A stretch of 64,000 nucleotides of DNA from Pleurodeles waltl (GCF_031143425.1 NC_090447.1:852470760-852534759); one strand, 5' to 3'. Shown: positions 9,774-21,504, numbered from the stretch's first letter. Notes: generated from the letters alone by a model not told the origin. Numbers and translations are program-made.

Positions 9774-11263
9774 CTAGTGCATATCGACCCCAAACCCCAC
9801 GCGCTGTTTCAGCAGAATATTCTGTGAATTTTTAGGGCAGTCGTGAATCATAATGTAATGTAGTACCTCGGTGTTGCCGAGGTCCGAGAGAATTATCTGT
9901 GTTTCAGCACAGGTGGGGTTTCCGAGCCAGTTACATATCCAGTGCAGCTGAGCAGCTGCATAATATAATTTGAATCTGGGAGCACCTAGTCCACCTAATG
10001 TAAGTGGTTGTTGAATTTTGGTTAACGTGACTCGCCGCCGTCCACTGCCCCAAATTAGGTCTGTCAGTAAGCTGTTCAGGGGTGTGAAAAAGGAAGCGGG
10101 TAGTACCAATGGAAGGGCCAGGAAGAAGTACAAGAGGCGTGGTAGTATTATCATCTTTGCTATGGCTACTCTGCCTATGGGCGAGAGTGGAAGTGAGCAC
10201 CAGAAGGGGAGAGAGCCCCTGAAGGATCTGATCGATTGTAGAAGGTTTCCGTCTCTGAGATCCCGGACGCCGTGGTACACATTTATTCCCAGGTATTTAA
10301 AAGTGGTGTGGGACCATTTCAGACCATCCGGGTGAGATGGCAATCGAAGTGCTTCCGGGACCGGGCGCATAGGAAATATGCATGATTTAGACCAGTTCAC
10401 CTGAAGCCCAGCCACCGAACCAAATTGCTGCAGCAATCTCAGCAGGTCGGGCAGGGACTCTGTGTGATTACAAAGAAAAATTAGAGCATCGTCTGCATAC
10501 AGGGACACTATCCGGTAGGTGAGACCGCCGCGAACACCCCATAATGGGGCCAGGGTCCGGAGTCGAGCGGCCAGGGGTTCGATAGCCAAGGCGAATAATA
10601 GGGGAGACAGTGGGCAGCCCTGCCTGGTGCCTCTTTCTATGTTGAATGGGTCAGAAATTATGTCACCTGTCTTGACCCTGGCCGTTGGACTAGCATAGAG
10701 TACCACTATCCAGTCAATATATGTGCGTCCGAAGCCCATGCGGCCAAGTGTTTCTGTCAGGAATGGCCACCCTAGGGTGTTGAACGCTTTTTCTATGTCG
10801 AGTGAAACGCCCACCTGGAGATAGTCACCTTCTGGGGAGCTTACTATTAGCCACAACAAATTCCGTATATTACCGAAGGTGTTGCGGCCAGGTATAAAGC
10901 CGGCCTGGTCTTGGTGGATCAGATCCGAGATCCAAGGTAGCAGACGGTTGGCTAATATTTTACCTAGTAACTTGCAGTCTGTGTTCAACAGCGACAACGG
11001 TCTGTACGAGCGTACATCTAGTGGGTCACGGTCTTTCTTAGGCAGAACTGCTATCAGTGCCTCGCGGCAGGTGTCGGGTAATTAGCCACGGTTAAGTTAA
11101 GGGCCTCGGTTAGCATTGTTAGGTATGGGGCTGAGACTTGGGCCGAGAATGTACGGTAATATTCAATAGGTATACTGTCACTGCCAGGTGCTTTGCCGTG
11201 TGACAATTGTTGCATGGCCCGTTGAATTTCAGCTAACTCTATCGGTCTGTCTAGTTCCGCCAC
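9774..11263 (-). pseudogene. L1 reverse transcriptase, largely open
   Basis: A 407-residue open frame (9774-10997) begins within the polymerase fingers at Ser-Leu-Leu-Asn-Thr-Asp. It includes GFIPGR (about residues 33-38), the palm Leu-Asp-Ile-Glu-Lys-Ala-Phe (66-72), RQGCPLSP (125-132) and the catalytic YADD (167-170). A separate frame at 11054-11263 holds the preceding Gly-Lys-Ala-Pro-Gly-x-Asp-Ser box; one frameshift separates them near 11000-11060. Motif order and spacing are those of L1-clade ORF2 proteins. The frame ends at 9774 just before the MITE, beyond which the C-terminal part continues. Confidence 0.85.
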
Positions 11264-11288
11264 TTGTGAACTGGTCAGGCGGTTTAAA

Positions 11289-12100
11289 TTAATGCGTGCA
11301 GTAATATTCTCTAAAGGCCCTGTTTATTTCTGTTTGAGTGTTTACTATTAATCCTTTGTCGAGACGGATGGCACCTATGGGGGAGCTCCGGTGCGCATTA
11401 CTTAGTAGCCATGCCAGGAGTTTACCTGATCTGTCCCCTTCCGCGTGTGTACAGGCCAGATAATGTCGATAATCGAATCGCCTGAGCCGTCTATCTGCTT
11501 CCTCCCATTGTGACTGTGCCTTGGAAAGCTCCACATGTGTGGTTAAGTCCTGCGCATATTTGCACTCCAGGGTGTGGACTTCTTCCTCCAATTTGCGGAG
11601 CTCCCGTGTCAATGTTTGTCGTACTCCCACTGTCGTTGATATGCATATCCCTCTAATGACTACCTTGTGTGCATCCCATTCGTTCGCCCTGGAGCTCGAT
11701 ATCCCAGCGTTTTGGGTAAAGTAAGAGGAGATGTGCATAGCTATTTCCCCTCTGAACGGGGGAATCCGTAGTAACTGGGCCTGAAGGCGCCAGGTTGGGA
11801 TGCTAGCGCGCGGTCTGCCCCATCTGATGTTAACTATGAGAGGACAATGGTCCGAGATTACCCTGGCCATGTATTTCGCACCCATGGTTCGATGTGTAAG
11901 GTCTTGCGAAGTGAGTATTAGGTCAATCTGGGTGTGCAGTAAATGTACCGGGGAGTGATAAGAATATTCCCTGTCATGAGGGTGTAAATGTCTCCATATT
12001 TCTACAAGGTGGCAATCTGATATCCATGCTTGCAGCATCTGTGAATTTTTCGTTACCGGAGCAGCCACCACCGGCGGGTGTGATCTGTCTAAGTCTATTT
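11289..12100 (-). pseudogene. L1 endonuclease C-terminal half and linker
   Basis: The frame retains Asp-Leu-Asp-Arg-Ser, then Leu-His-Pro-x-Asp-Arg-Glu-Tyr-Ser-Tyr, then Gln-Ile-Asp-Leu-Ile-Leu and a Ser-Asp-His-Cys-Pro-Leu motif. The last of these carries the catalytic Asp-His pair of L1 endonucleases. A helical, charged linker follows (Glu/Arg-rich) before the polymerase. The N-terminal half with the catalytic Asn and Glu is absent, which marks the truncated 5' end of the insertion. The open frame extends to 12218, but homology above about 12100 is not evident. Confidence 0.7.
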
Positions 12101-12939
12101 GTGGTATATGAGAAGGCTCCAGGGGGGCTGAGGGGTACTGACAGTGCAGCCATGGGCAAGGTAGACTTGTGTGAGCAAGCCGCACTGGCCTTCTGTCAAC
12201 CGCCTCAGCACAGTGCAAGCTGCCTGGAGCTTAATGCTCCCTGCCTACCCCAGCCCCCACCACCCAAAAGCGCTACTTTGCCTCACCTCATTCAGTTGTG
12301 TCACTTACTTGCCCTTACTTGCCCTGCACCAGCCGACAAGTTCTATCTTCGGCCAGTCCAACTGGCCAGCCCAGCAGACCCCAACAGGTTCGACAGCAAG
12401 CCCACTGCCCCCTACAACTGCCTTTCATCAGGAGGATGGAGAGGACGACCAGCAGGCAATCTGTGGTCCACGGCCCATGTTCAGAAGCTGGGCAGTCAAG
12501 CAGTTGGGCAGTCAGACGGGAAACATGCTACAGCACAGGCAGTACAGGCCGCAGGCTTCTCCAAACACAGAGCAGAGTGGGGTGAGCAGGGCACAGCAGT
12601 CAGGCACAGCAGCCGGATCTCCTCCCTTCCTCTTGGCTGCGTTCAGTGAATACATAGGCTTTGATACATTACCAACCCACTACAGTACAGAGCCAAAACG
12701 TATTCACATTTCCAAAAGAGTCATGTTTTGGAATTGATATTGCCTTCATAAAATGGGATACTCAAACATCTATGTGATGTAACCTTCCATCTGCAAATGC
12801 CCCTTGAAGTCTCACATTTCATTTAGTTCTCATCTGGACATAACTAAAGACACTAAAATGTTGTTGGGGTACGTGTAACTCTGTCACCAATGTGAACACA
12901 TTTCTGTGTATTTCAATCAATACAGTTTGGCTTAAAAAT
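12101..12939. other. Unassigned sequence between two L1 elements
   Basis: The first 550 bases are Pro/Gln/Ser-rich in translation on plus (open to 12737) but match no family I recognise. The rest is AT-rich and without coding features. It is the left flank of the plus-strand L1, whose right flank begins at 17052. Confidence 0.4.
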
Positions 12940-12950
12940 TCATGTTGGTT
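12940..12950 (+). repeat. Left target-site duplication of the plus-strand L1
   Basis: The 11 bases tcatgttggtt recur at 17052-17062, immediately after the L1 tail. A TTAAAAA stretch just upstream (12932-12938) is the kind of site that L1 endonuclease cuts. Confidence 0.75.
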
Positions 12951-13017
12951 TGGGTGGTGGGGGGATGGTTACATCAGTTGGGACTAACATTGTTTTGGAA
13001 GAACAGTTGGACAGTTC

Positions 13018-13762
13018 ATGTTTGCTCTAGGTCAAGGTTGCACCTTCCGGATGGAAGCAAAGGCAGAAGTGGATGAAGCCCCTCTAACGGTCCTATCCTG
13101 GAACGTTTATGGTTTAGCTAATAAGATCAAGTGGGGGATAGTGATCCAATATTTAAAACTTATCCGCTCTGATATCGTCTTCCTTCAGGAAACTCACGAT
13201 AGGATCCCACTGCAGGTTCTTGGGCTGTGTCGTCTACACTACTTTGTCACATGCAGGTTTCTCTCAGGGCACAAGAGGGGTGTCCATACTGATTAGGAAA
13301 CATATCCTGTTTCAAATTACCCGCACGTGGACAGATCCGGGAGGCCGGTACGCGGGGGTACAATGATGCAAAGGTCATACAGACATGACACTAATTTGCG
13401 TATACACCCGCCCAGATTACAGGCTCCCACTTTGACCAAAATATCAGACATACCCTGCCACAGTCCACATCTTAGGTAGAGACTTCAATGACGTAATGAA
13501 CCCCATTCTGGATAGATCAGGAGAACACAATGGGAAGCCCCATGGGACAGACTTGACGAGGTTTGTGAGTGGTATGGGACTTGTGGATCTCTGGAGAGAA
13601 GTACACCCAGGAGTTGATAAATACTCCTACTACTCTGGAGCTTACCAAGTTTCCTCAAGGTTAGATTACAGCTTCGTCCCGAGATGCAAAGTGAGAAGTA
13701 CAAGAGTGGCTACGTTTATGGCTAGGGGCCTGTCTGACCACTCCCCTCTTTTGATCAAATGA
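13018..13762 (+). pseudogene. L1 endonuclease domain (two frames)
   Basis: The first frame (13018-13296) carries Ser-Trp-Asn-Val-x-Gly-Leu, then Gln-Glu-Thr-His with the catalytic Glu. The second (13496-13762) carries Asp-Leu-Trp-Arg-Glu-Val-His-Pro, Ser-Arg-Leu-Asp-Tyr and the terminal Ser-Asp-His-Ser-Pro-Leu. Both active-site ends are present, but the middle is shifted (13297-13495). A CTCF-like site lies just downstream at 14011-14024. Confidence 0.78.
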
Positions 13763-14372
13763 GGGCACCCTCTGGTCAGGAATGACAATGTCTGGAGTCC
13801 CCCGCATGTGAATTGCAGGATCAAAGTATAGGTAATGGCCTCAGATCAGACATACAGCCCTACTTTCAAGAAAACTAGGGTACCGTAAAGTCCAGAGTAG
13901 TCCTATGGGAGGCCTTCAAAACACTTCTCCTTGATAAGACACAAAGCAGGATAGCCCATAAAAAGAAGGCAGAGAAAGTAGAACTCAAAAAATTAGAAGC
14001 GACCATCCTACCACTAGAGGGCTGTCCTTGTGCGGACTGTGATCCGCTGCTACCCCGCCGCACTGCGGCACTCCAGACAGAATATAGGGATCTGGCTCAG
14101 GGGAAGGCCAAACAACAGATGCTAGCTACTCTACATCGCTTGTATGAGGTCGGAGATAAAGTCGGGAAACTCCTGGCCTGGCTGAACAGGAGGGAGAGGG
14201 AGGCACATTTGGGTGAGGTCACTTCAGGGCTCAGAGGGGGACACCTTCACTGATGATCCTCTCATTGCGAGTGAATTTGCCCTATACTACGCAGAACTTT
14301 ACAGGGCTTGACCGCACTGCAGTCATACTGACATTGTACACTATGTAGATGGCGTCCCCACACCTGTCTTAG

Positions 14373-15330
14373 ATGAATGGCCCGAGAGCTTCTAGAGAGA
14401 GAGAGCTGACCCTCAGCGAAATAACAGCAGCGATTGCTAAAATGCACCCAGGGAAAACCCCAGGGCCTAATGGACTCCCAAACAAACTTTTTAAATGCTA
14501 TGCCAACCTTCTAGGCCCACACCTCCTTGGCCTCTATACAGAAGTTGTGGAGGATGGGGAACTCCCCCCAGACCTCCGGAAAGCACTCATAGTAGTTCTC
14601 CTCAAGGAGTGAAAACCCAGAGACAGATGTGGTTCGTACCACCCAATATAATTGATTAATGTTGAGACTAAGATTTTGGCACTGATCCTAACTGCCAGAC
14701 TTGTGCAGGTGATCTCCCTCTGATACACCGAGACCAAATGGATTCATGCCCGGAAGGTCCACACGCCTTAATCCTAGGTGAGCACACAACGGCTCCATGC
14801 CACTTGCCAGTGGCCAGCCCCCCTCTACTTTCTCTCTTTGGATACAGAGAAGGCATGCAACACAGTTCACTGGCCTTTTCTTGAATAAGTACTCGTCAAA
14901 CTGGGCTTTGGCCCCTGCTTTATGAAGTGGATAGTGCTGCTTTACAAAAAAACCCACGTCCACAGTGAATGAGATAATGTCAGTGTTCCCAATAGGCGGA
15001 GGCACAAGACAAGGATGCCCCCTGTTCCCTCACCCTGTTCGCCTTGGCTCTGGAACCCTTGGGTGCGCTGTAGGACAACACCCGTGAATAACCGGTTTCC
15101 GTATTTCGGAGAAAGACAACACTGACGAAAAAAACTCACTGTACGCGGATGACATATTTTGCTCTTCATCACCAACCCTGAGTGCACTGCCCCAACTCTC
15201 CTTTGGATGCTAGGGGAATATGGCACATATTCAGGGTACATAATAAACTGGGACAAGTCATTATTGTACCACAACAGATCTGAATGACACAATCATGTTC
15301 CAACCGGGACTGCGGGTGACGACGGATGGG
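14373..15330 (+). pseudogene. L1 reverse transcriptase (fragmented)
   Basis: The frame at 14373-14612 includes Pro-Gly-Lys-Thr-Pro-Gly-Pro-Asn-Gly-Leu-Pro, the start of the polymerase fingers. Downstream, in changing frames, are a Gly-Thr-Arg-Gln-Gly-Cys-Pro stretch (about 15003-15023) and a Tyr-Ala-Asp-Asp stretch (about 15139-15150). The catalytic motifs are visible, but the enzyme cannot be translated. Confidence 0.72.
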
Positions 15331-15371
15331 TTTAGATACCTAGGGATATTTCTCACTTCCTCACCGGAGTT

Positions 15372-16640
15372 ATGTATGCATCACAACAAGTTATTAAGGA
15401 CTTTAAGGGCGATACTGACAGATGGAGAACCCTACCCTTGACTCTGATGGGTAGGTCAGCCATGGATGAAATGATCACGCTCCCAAAATCTCTATACGTA
15501 CTCCAAAACACATACTATCCTGTCCCCCACACCTTTTTTGTTAAAATTAATGAGGTCCTAAGAGGTTTTCTATGGGACGGCCAAAATCTGAGAGTATTTT
15601 TTAGAACACTCCAGTACAACCAATACAACGGAGGTCTGGCCCTCCCAGACATTACAGGATACTGTTGGGCATCTCATTTAGATGTAATTAATGAATGGAT
15701 TCATGCACCACAAGATCAGCCCACATATCACTTTGAGAGGGTCCAATTCTCACCCAGAACATGCTTACATTACCTATATGGGGGTAAAGGGACCCAGTCC
15801 CTCCTGCTGGCCACTAGGGCAACTCTGGAGGCCTGACATAAAACCATTAAAGCTACAGTATGGCACCACCAACTCACCAGAGAGACACCCCTTTGGGAAG
15901 GTAGCTGGCTTAGACAGATTACAAAATTTACTGGGTTTGAGCACTGGGATTATATAGCATTTCTAAGGTAGATGATATCCCACGACACGGAGAGCTGATG
16001 TCGTTTACATCCATGCAATCTGAGTATCACCATCACCACAAGCAGTTTCTCCAATACACGTGCCTGAAACATGCTTGGGGGGTGGAGGGACTGCGGGGAG
16101 GAGATATGCCAGATGACTCTCCACTTGAAGGCCGCACCCTCATGGAGGAGCTGGGACGGGAGACGGTGTCCGCCACATACCTCACAATTAACAACAATCT
16201 GCCAGATTCCCTAGGCCCTTTAAGGGAAAAATGGCACCAAGACATTGGCAACATGGAAGAGATAGACTGGGAGGCTGCTTTGATGCACCCGTGAGAAGTA
16301 GCCATCAAGTCAAGGCTACGATTGATAAAATAAAAAAATCTACATAGGGTCTACTATGACCTTTACAGACTACAAAAAATGGGCTGTGCCGTAACACCAC
16401 ACTGCTTGCTCTGCAGTGAGGCAACATGAACATTCATCCACACACTCTGGGAATGTGCCCATATACAACCATACAGGGAAGCCATCAGCACCAAACTCTC
16501 CTGATACTAGGGACCACAATACCGACTGATCAACTGTTTATCTTATGAGGGATCCCAACCGAAGTCGACATGCGCGTGCCAAACTTCTTTTCTGCTCCCT
16601 TGCCAGAGTGGTGGCTAAGAGAGATATAGCCAGACACTGG
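15372..16640 (+). pseudogene. L1 ORF2 thumb and C-terminal region
   Basis: The 154-residue frame 15372-15836 has the basic thumb block with Leu-Pro-Leu-Thr-Leu-Met-Gly-Arg and a later Gly-Gly-Leu-Ala-Leu-Pro-Asp. 15998-16294 continues in another frame, and 16381-16470 encodes the Cys-x-x-Cys then His/Trp cluster of the L1 C-terminal knuckle. Frames change at least three times. Confidence 0.7.
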
Positions 16641-17051
16641 GGTACCAAAGAATTACCCACAAAACAGGAATGGCAGTGAGGTATGGACTGTTATATGGCT
16701 GCCGAAAAGGTAACCTACTGTCAAAGGGGGTGCCAACGGAAAGTTCATAAAGTATGGGGTTGGTAGCGAGAGCACTATGGACTTGATGTGATGGAGGATA
16801 TTGCAACACAGGTCCCCAGCCGCCCTCCCCGGCGGGACATGTCATGATTATGGGGTGCCCCCCCTCTGGGAGGTTAGGTATTTATACATTCACTATACTT
16901 TGGGATATTGTGCTGGGTGTAACACCCTCCAGATGCTATGGTAAACAAATGTGTAATGCTTTACAGACCACTGCACTCCTTGGCCTAATTGTTCCACTGC
17001 TGGAATGCATATGTTTATTGAACAAAAAGCAATAAAAATATTTTAAGAAAA

Positions 17052-17268
17052 TCATGTTGGTTGACACAGACTGGCTTACATTCACATTTGTGAAGGACTG
17101 AGGCTTCATGCCAAACTGCTACTCTCTACACAAATTGACTTGAATCTAGCTGTGAAAACATAATTCTAACATGTTTTTGATGAGGAATGATGCCACTGTA
17201 CACATGTTTTGAGTCCTTTTGGACTAAATGCTCATTATCATTTTGTCATAGTACCAACTTATCAAGAT
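17052..17268. other. Right flank of the L1; no gene
   Basis: AT-rich sequence that would have been continuous with 12660-12950 before the L1 inserted. I see nothing else here. Confidence 0.5.
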
Positions 17269-17410
17269 AAAGGCCCTCATTACAACCCTGGCGGTCGGTG
17301 TTAAAGCGCCGGTAAGACCAACACCAGGCCGGCAGTAAAAAAAATTGAATCACGACCATGGCGGAAACCGCCAACATAGACAGCCACTTTAACACTCTGA
17401 CCGCCAGGGA

Positions 17411-17858
17411 GAATTTTATGATTTAGATGGCCTACCACATGTTGTTGGAGCAATTGATGCCACACATATTGCTTTGGTGCCACCACATGCCAGGGAACTG
17501 GTCTAACATAATCGGAAGACCTTCCATTGCATCAACGTGCAAGTTGACTGCTTGCCTGATGTTTACATCGCAAGTGTATGAGCCCACTTTCCAGGGTCAA
17601 CACATGATTCCTTTGTACTACTGGACAGCACAATTACACTACAAATGTCACAACTTGGACTTGAGAGGGCCTGGCTTGTTGGTAAGATACAATGTGACAT
17701 GAGGATCATTTGTTTTAATGCTTTTTTTAGGAATATACAATGGCTTGATATGATATTAATAAATCAATGTATTGCTTCAATGTAGGAGACTCAGCATATC
17801 CTAACTGACCATGTTTGTTGGCACTGCTGAGGAATCCAACAACGCCAGGGGAAGTCCA
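17411..17858 (+). pseudogene. Transposase fragment copied from Harb-B
   Basis: About 97% identical by eye to 21881-22326, including the intron and the premature stops and frame breaks of that copy. It contains the Gly-Ala-Ile-Asp-Ala-Thr-His block with the first catalytic Asp near 17440 and the second-Asp region near 17595. The junctions carry short shared words (agggag on the left, gtcca on the right). It is therefore a secondary filling and not a degenerate Harb-A gene. Confidence 0.85.
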
Positions 17859-18014
17859 TGCTTTGTTGTTGCATGCAGGGCTTGGTATTGGGATGTGTGG
17901 GTTGTGATAGTGGGGCATATGTGAGGTGTTGGAGTGATGGGGTTGAGGGTGAGGGTGGGGTATGTGACAGCATGCAGGTAGGGTAGGGGATGTAATAGTT
18001 AAGATTTGACTTAC

Positions 18015-18393
18015 CAGAGTCCATTCCTCCTGCTACTCCTGCAAGGCCCTCAGGATGCAGTATAGCCAAGACCTGCTCCTCCCATGTTGTAAGTTGTGGG
18101 GGAGGAGGTGGGGGTCCGCCGCCAGTCCTCTGAACTGCAATCTGGTGTCTTGAGACCACGGAACGCACCTTCCCCCATAGGTCGTTCCACCTCTTCCTGA
18201 TGTCATCCTGTGTTCTTGGATGCTGTCCCACTGCGTTGACCCTGTCTACGATTCTGCGCCATAGCTCCATCTTCCTAGCTATGGATATGTGCTGCACCTG
18301 TGATCCGAATAGCTGTGGCTCTACCCGGATGATTTCCTCCACCATGACCCGGAGCTCCTCCTCAGAGAACCTCAGGTGTCTTTGCGGGGCCGT
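18015..18393 (-). pseudogene. SANT-2 exon 1 of Harb-A4, start codon lost
   Basis: It encodes the Myb/SANT-like fold: Glu-Glu-Glu-Leu-Arg-Val-Met-Val, Glu-Pro-Gln-Leu-Phe-Gly, Met-Glu-Leu-Trp-Arg-Arg-Ile-Val-Asp-Arg-Val-Asn, then Arg-Lys-Arg-Trp-Asn-Asp-Leu. A Pro run and a Trp-Glu-Glu-Gln-Val-Leu segment follow. The usual ATG is ACG at 18391-18393. The splice donor gtaagt is intact just below 18015, but exon 2 is missing because of the internal deletion. The same exon at 37125-37503 is intact. Confidence 0.8.
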
Positions 18394-18991
18394 GGTGTGG
18401 TGCGGGTGATGTGTGGGGTGGTGTGTTGTGATGTGTGAGGGGATGTGTTTGTGTGTGTTGTTTGAGGTGCGAAGATGTTGTGTTAGTGATGGTGTTGTGT
18501 GCCTGTGGATGCTAGTATTGTTGATGGTGGTGTCTCTCTCTGTGCTTCTTTCGGAATTTTTGGTAGTAAGAGTTTGTGGGTGATGTGCGTGTGTGTTTTA
18601 TATTGGATTGGGTGTGTGGGAGTGGTGTGTGTATGTGTATCACATGTGTGTATTTCGAATTGTCCAATGTGGTTGTGTTTTGTAAATGTGTGTGTATTTT
18701 GAGCGCAGCGGTGTGTACCACCAATGGAATACCACGGTTGAAAGACCAACGCGTGGATTCGTGTGTCGTGATAGTGTGGGTGTATTCCTGCTGGCGTGAC
18801 AGTGGAGGTTTTGTTATCGCCAGTTTATCACTGACCTTTGGTGTGGCGGACTTGTGTGGGTGTCTGGATTTTAGCAGATTCCGGCCTGTGGATCGTAATA
18901 GCTGTAGCGGAATTCCGCCACCGCAGCGGTGTGTTGGCGGTCTTCTGCACGGCAGTAAGTGGGATTTCCCGCCAATGTTGTAATGAGGGCC

Positions 18992-19402
18992 AAAGTCTGA
19001 AACATCAACTGTATCAATCGTGCTTAATATGCCATGTCACCTTTCATAGGACTTACATTGCTACTCACATTTGTAATGGAGTATCACACCTCACCCAATC
19101 CTTAAATGGGGCATGTTTGGTACAACTGTCCCTCATTACAGAGACAAATGCAGGTACCTCTTTTTTCGCATGCAGCCATGTGTCTGCTCACAGCAGTACT
19201 TGGATTGTGATGAGCAATCTAGTGGCAACCTTTAGCACAAATCAATGCACAAAACACAGCATCAGACACCATCTGATAAAGTTACACCTCCAGAAATCCT
19301 TGTGTGCGGTGAATGTGGGTCAACCAACATGTTGATGCTATAAATCATTGCGGTAAATAAAAAATGGGTTAACAACAAGAATAGCTATGAACTATAACTC
19401 AC
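18992..19402. other. Intron-like Harb-B sequence, no gene
   Basis: Lies downstream (minus strand) of the Harb-B SANT-1 exon 2 donor. No coding signal is visible. Confidence 0.4.
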
Positions 19403-19674
19403 CCACTTGATGCTGCTGTTGGGCCCTTAGCTGACCATCAAGCTCCGGTTAGGCTACCTCAAGGATGCGGGCCATTAGTGGGGGTCAGGGTGCGGAGCAT
19501 ATGCTTGCCTTGTTGGGAGGACTGGCTGAACATTACTTCTGCTGAATTTTTGGTCCAGCATCGACGGTCCACCCACCTCTTCCTGCAATATAGACCATGC
19601 CACTTATGGCCCCCCAAGGTCTACACCTTCTTGGTAATGGCCTTCCATATGTAGCCCTTTTGATGGGGGTTGAC
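19403..19674 (-). pseudogene. Harb-B SANT-1 exon 2
   Basis: A 272-base block flanked by a cag acceptor and a gtgagt donor, the same borders and almost the same length (271) as SANT-1 exon 2 in Harb-A2 and A3. It translates to Val-Asn-Pro-His-Gln-Lys-Gly, Cys-Arg-Lys-Arg-Trp, then Arg-Thr-Leu-Thr-Pro, with internal stops. It shows that Harb-B had the same gene set and is older. Confidence 0.75.
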
Positions 19675-20699
19675 CTGTATGGATGAGAAAAACAGGACAA
19701 CAAAAGAGGTTTTGAGTTATTTTGTTTGTCTGTAGTGGTGTGACAACATTTTGTTGCATCTTTCACATGCATTACCAAAACATTCAGTACAGACTTTTTT
19801 CAAACATTTAAAAGGTCCTAGGGAATACTAATTTTCAGTGATCTGTTGAGTACCCTTCACACTTTATATATCCTCATGTTACCAATCCAGGCCACAAATT
19901 TCATCTAGGCCAGGGCTCGGAAACCTTTCCTGTAGTGAGACCAACTCCTGATTACTCCAAATTATTGTGCGCTACTAAAGGCCTAACAACCTGTACATTA
20001 CTTGCACATAACCCATGCAAAGCTACATTGGCGTCATGCCTAATCTTCTAAGAGCCAGATACTATGGTTTGCATGACATACAGTGACTAAGAACAGTATG
20101 AAAGAGCTGCCATGTGTCAGTGAGTGCCTGTTTTTTTGGTGATATATGAACAAGTGTGTGCAGTAATGGGACATACGTGTATGGGTGATTGAGAGTCTGT
20201 GTCATTTAGACTTGCAGCACAGAAAATACCTTTCCTCATATGTGGCACCATGACATGTTTGAAACATACAGATAGTCTTATTTCTTCATATGGGATGAAA
20301 TTTCACTTGACAGAACAGCATCAGATAACTCCATAACTTTGAAGAATTCTTCTTACGCTTTACATTTCACTCATTTCGACATGTCTGCTTTCACTTATAC
20401 TAGTGGTACTGTATCTACTGGCCACTGGATGTAAGGGGCATGCAGTTTGTCAAATTAAGTCTGGAATTGTGTGCAACGTGAACTAAGAATTGAGCTTATT
20501 CTTTCAGGTGAATTTTCAGTTGAATGTACAAACATTTCTAACATTGTCAAACAACATTCTGTACCCAGCTAAATCATTCCGTTCACTGCACTCCAATAAC
20601 AACACTTCACTCATGAACAAAAAGGTACAAATTAGCCTGTGTAAAAAAGAGGAACAAGTTACTTTGACAAACATACCCCACCCCCAAACATGTACCTAT

Positions 20700-20789
20700 T
20701 CCTCTGGGTTCCCATACAGCTGGCTGTACAGGGGCAGCCAATTCCTCAGTGGAAAAGGCAGGTGCCCTGTCACCTGCTTTGCCCTTCAT
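20700..20789 (-). pseudogene. Harb-B SANT-1 exon 1 (partial)
   Basis: It reads Met, then Asp-Arg-Ala-Pro-Ala-Phe-Ser-Thr-Glu-Glu-Leu, matching Arg-Ala-Pro-x-Phe-Thr-x-Glu-Glu-Leu of the Harb-A SANT-1 first exons. The second half has drifted out of frame. It is about 1 kb upstream of exon 2 on minus, a longer intron than in Harb-A. Confidence 0.6.
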
Positions 20790-20799
20790 CCTGGCTCCC

Positions 20800-21500
20800 A
20801 GAGGCCAGTAACAGCAGCAAAAGTCAAAGAGGTGTTGTTGGCTGCAGTGTTAGGAGGCAAGTGAGCTTTTTTCTTGAAGTGGCGTATAAGTACATGGCAG
20901 ACATGCTCCATGATGGACACCACCAGTGGCTTTCATGCATAGCCGTCACACACGTTAGCCTATGACAGTATCCATTGTGGAGTATTACATTTGCCACATG
21001 GTTAACTTCCGCTGATGGCCTGTGCATGGCCAAAGTTCTGACCCCAAGGTCAGGCACCCACCATTTTAGGACAGGAAGCTGTATATTTTAAAATTGTGTG
21101 TGTGTTACCAGCACTCAACATGGTGAGCACTTTGTATACCAATATCAGATATGCATAACACTGTTTTTGCCAAAATATGACACAATAAAAAGTGAACCGC
21201 TACTATGTTCAACATCAATAGTGGTGTGGTGTATGGTATACGTCCGTTGATAGTAATTGTAAAAAAAAATAATTACAAAAAAATAATGTGCAAGTAATAT
21301 ATTTCAAATTTAGTATTTACACATTATTTGTAAAACATGTCAGACATGTAAGCAAAGTGAGATTTGAAGTTGTAAAAATGTTTTAAAAATATGTGTACAT
21401 ATATGACATAATAAGACCACTTATCTATCCAAAACATAAGATGTGTGTTGATTTTGAAAGTATTGTGACATCTTTAAGTAATAGTTTGTTTTCCTTACAT
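20800..21500. other. Harb-B spacer between SANT-1 and transposase
   Basis: AT-rich. It corresponds in position to the shared promoter region between SANT-1 and the transposase main exon of Harb-A, but I see no clear conserved motif. Confidence 0.35.
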
Positions 21501-21504
21501 GCAG

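Larger units (their letters stand above)
7334..12100 (-). mobile_element. L1-type LINE, 5'-truncated, interrupted by a MITE
   Basis: The minus strand reads the end of the endonuclease (to about 11289), reverse transcriptase (9774-11263), C-terminal zinc-finger region (8186-9133) and a long 3' UTR. The tail near 7340-7365 reads CAATAAAATATATA then T/A runs, like the tail of the plus-strand L1 at 17030-17050. The endonuclease start and ORF1 are missing, so the element is 5'-truncated near 12100, although that border is vague. The MITE at 9137-9754 splits ORF2. No target duplication was found. Confidence 0.82.
12951..17051 (+). mobile_element. L1-type LINE, plus strand, decayed
   Basis: Between an 11-bp duplication (12940-12950 and 17052-17062) the plus strand reads a short 5' leader, endonuclease (13018-13762), linker, reverse transcriptase (14373-15330), thumb and C-terminal region (15372-16640) and a 3' UTR ending in gcaataaaaatattttaagaaaa. 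No ORF1 is seen, so this is a 5'-truncated insertion containing only ORF2. Many frameshifts and stops show it is older than the minus-strand L1. Confidence 0.85.
17272..18991 (-). mobile_element. Harb-A4: internally deleted Harbinger element with a foreign patch, TSD AAA
   Basis: It starts GGCCCTCATTACAAC, ends GTTGTAATGAGGGCC and is flanked by AAA (17269-17271, 18992-18994). The left 138 bases are a Harb-A terminus and the right 1.13 kb carries the SANT-2 first exon and terminus. Between them lies a 448-base block (17411-17858) that is not Harb-A but copies the Harb-B transposase at 21881-22326. The transposase, SANT-1 and SANT-2 exon 2 are absent, so it is non-autonomous. Confidence 0.85.

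Noticed and set aside
9135..9835. Frames of 92-158 codons on both strands
   Set aside because: They cross a palindromic MITE and simply mirror each other.
12026..12737. Two long plus-strand frames (207 and 188 codons)
   Set aside because: Low-complexity Pro/Gln/Ser translation with no family match; the first part overlaps an L1 on the other strand.
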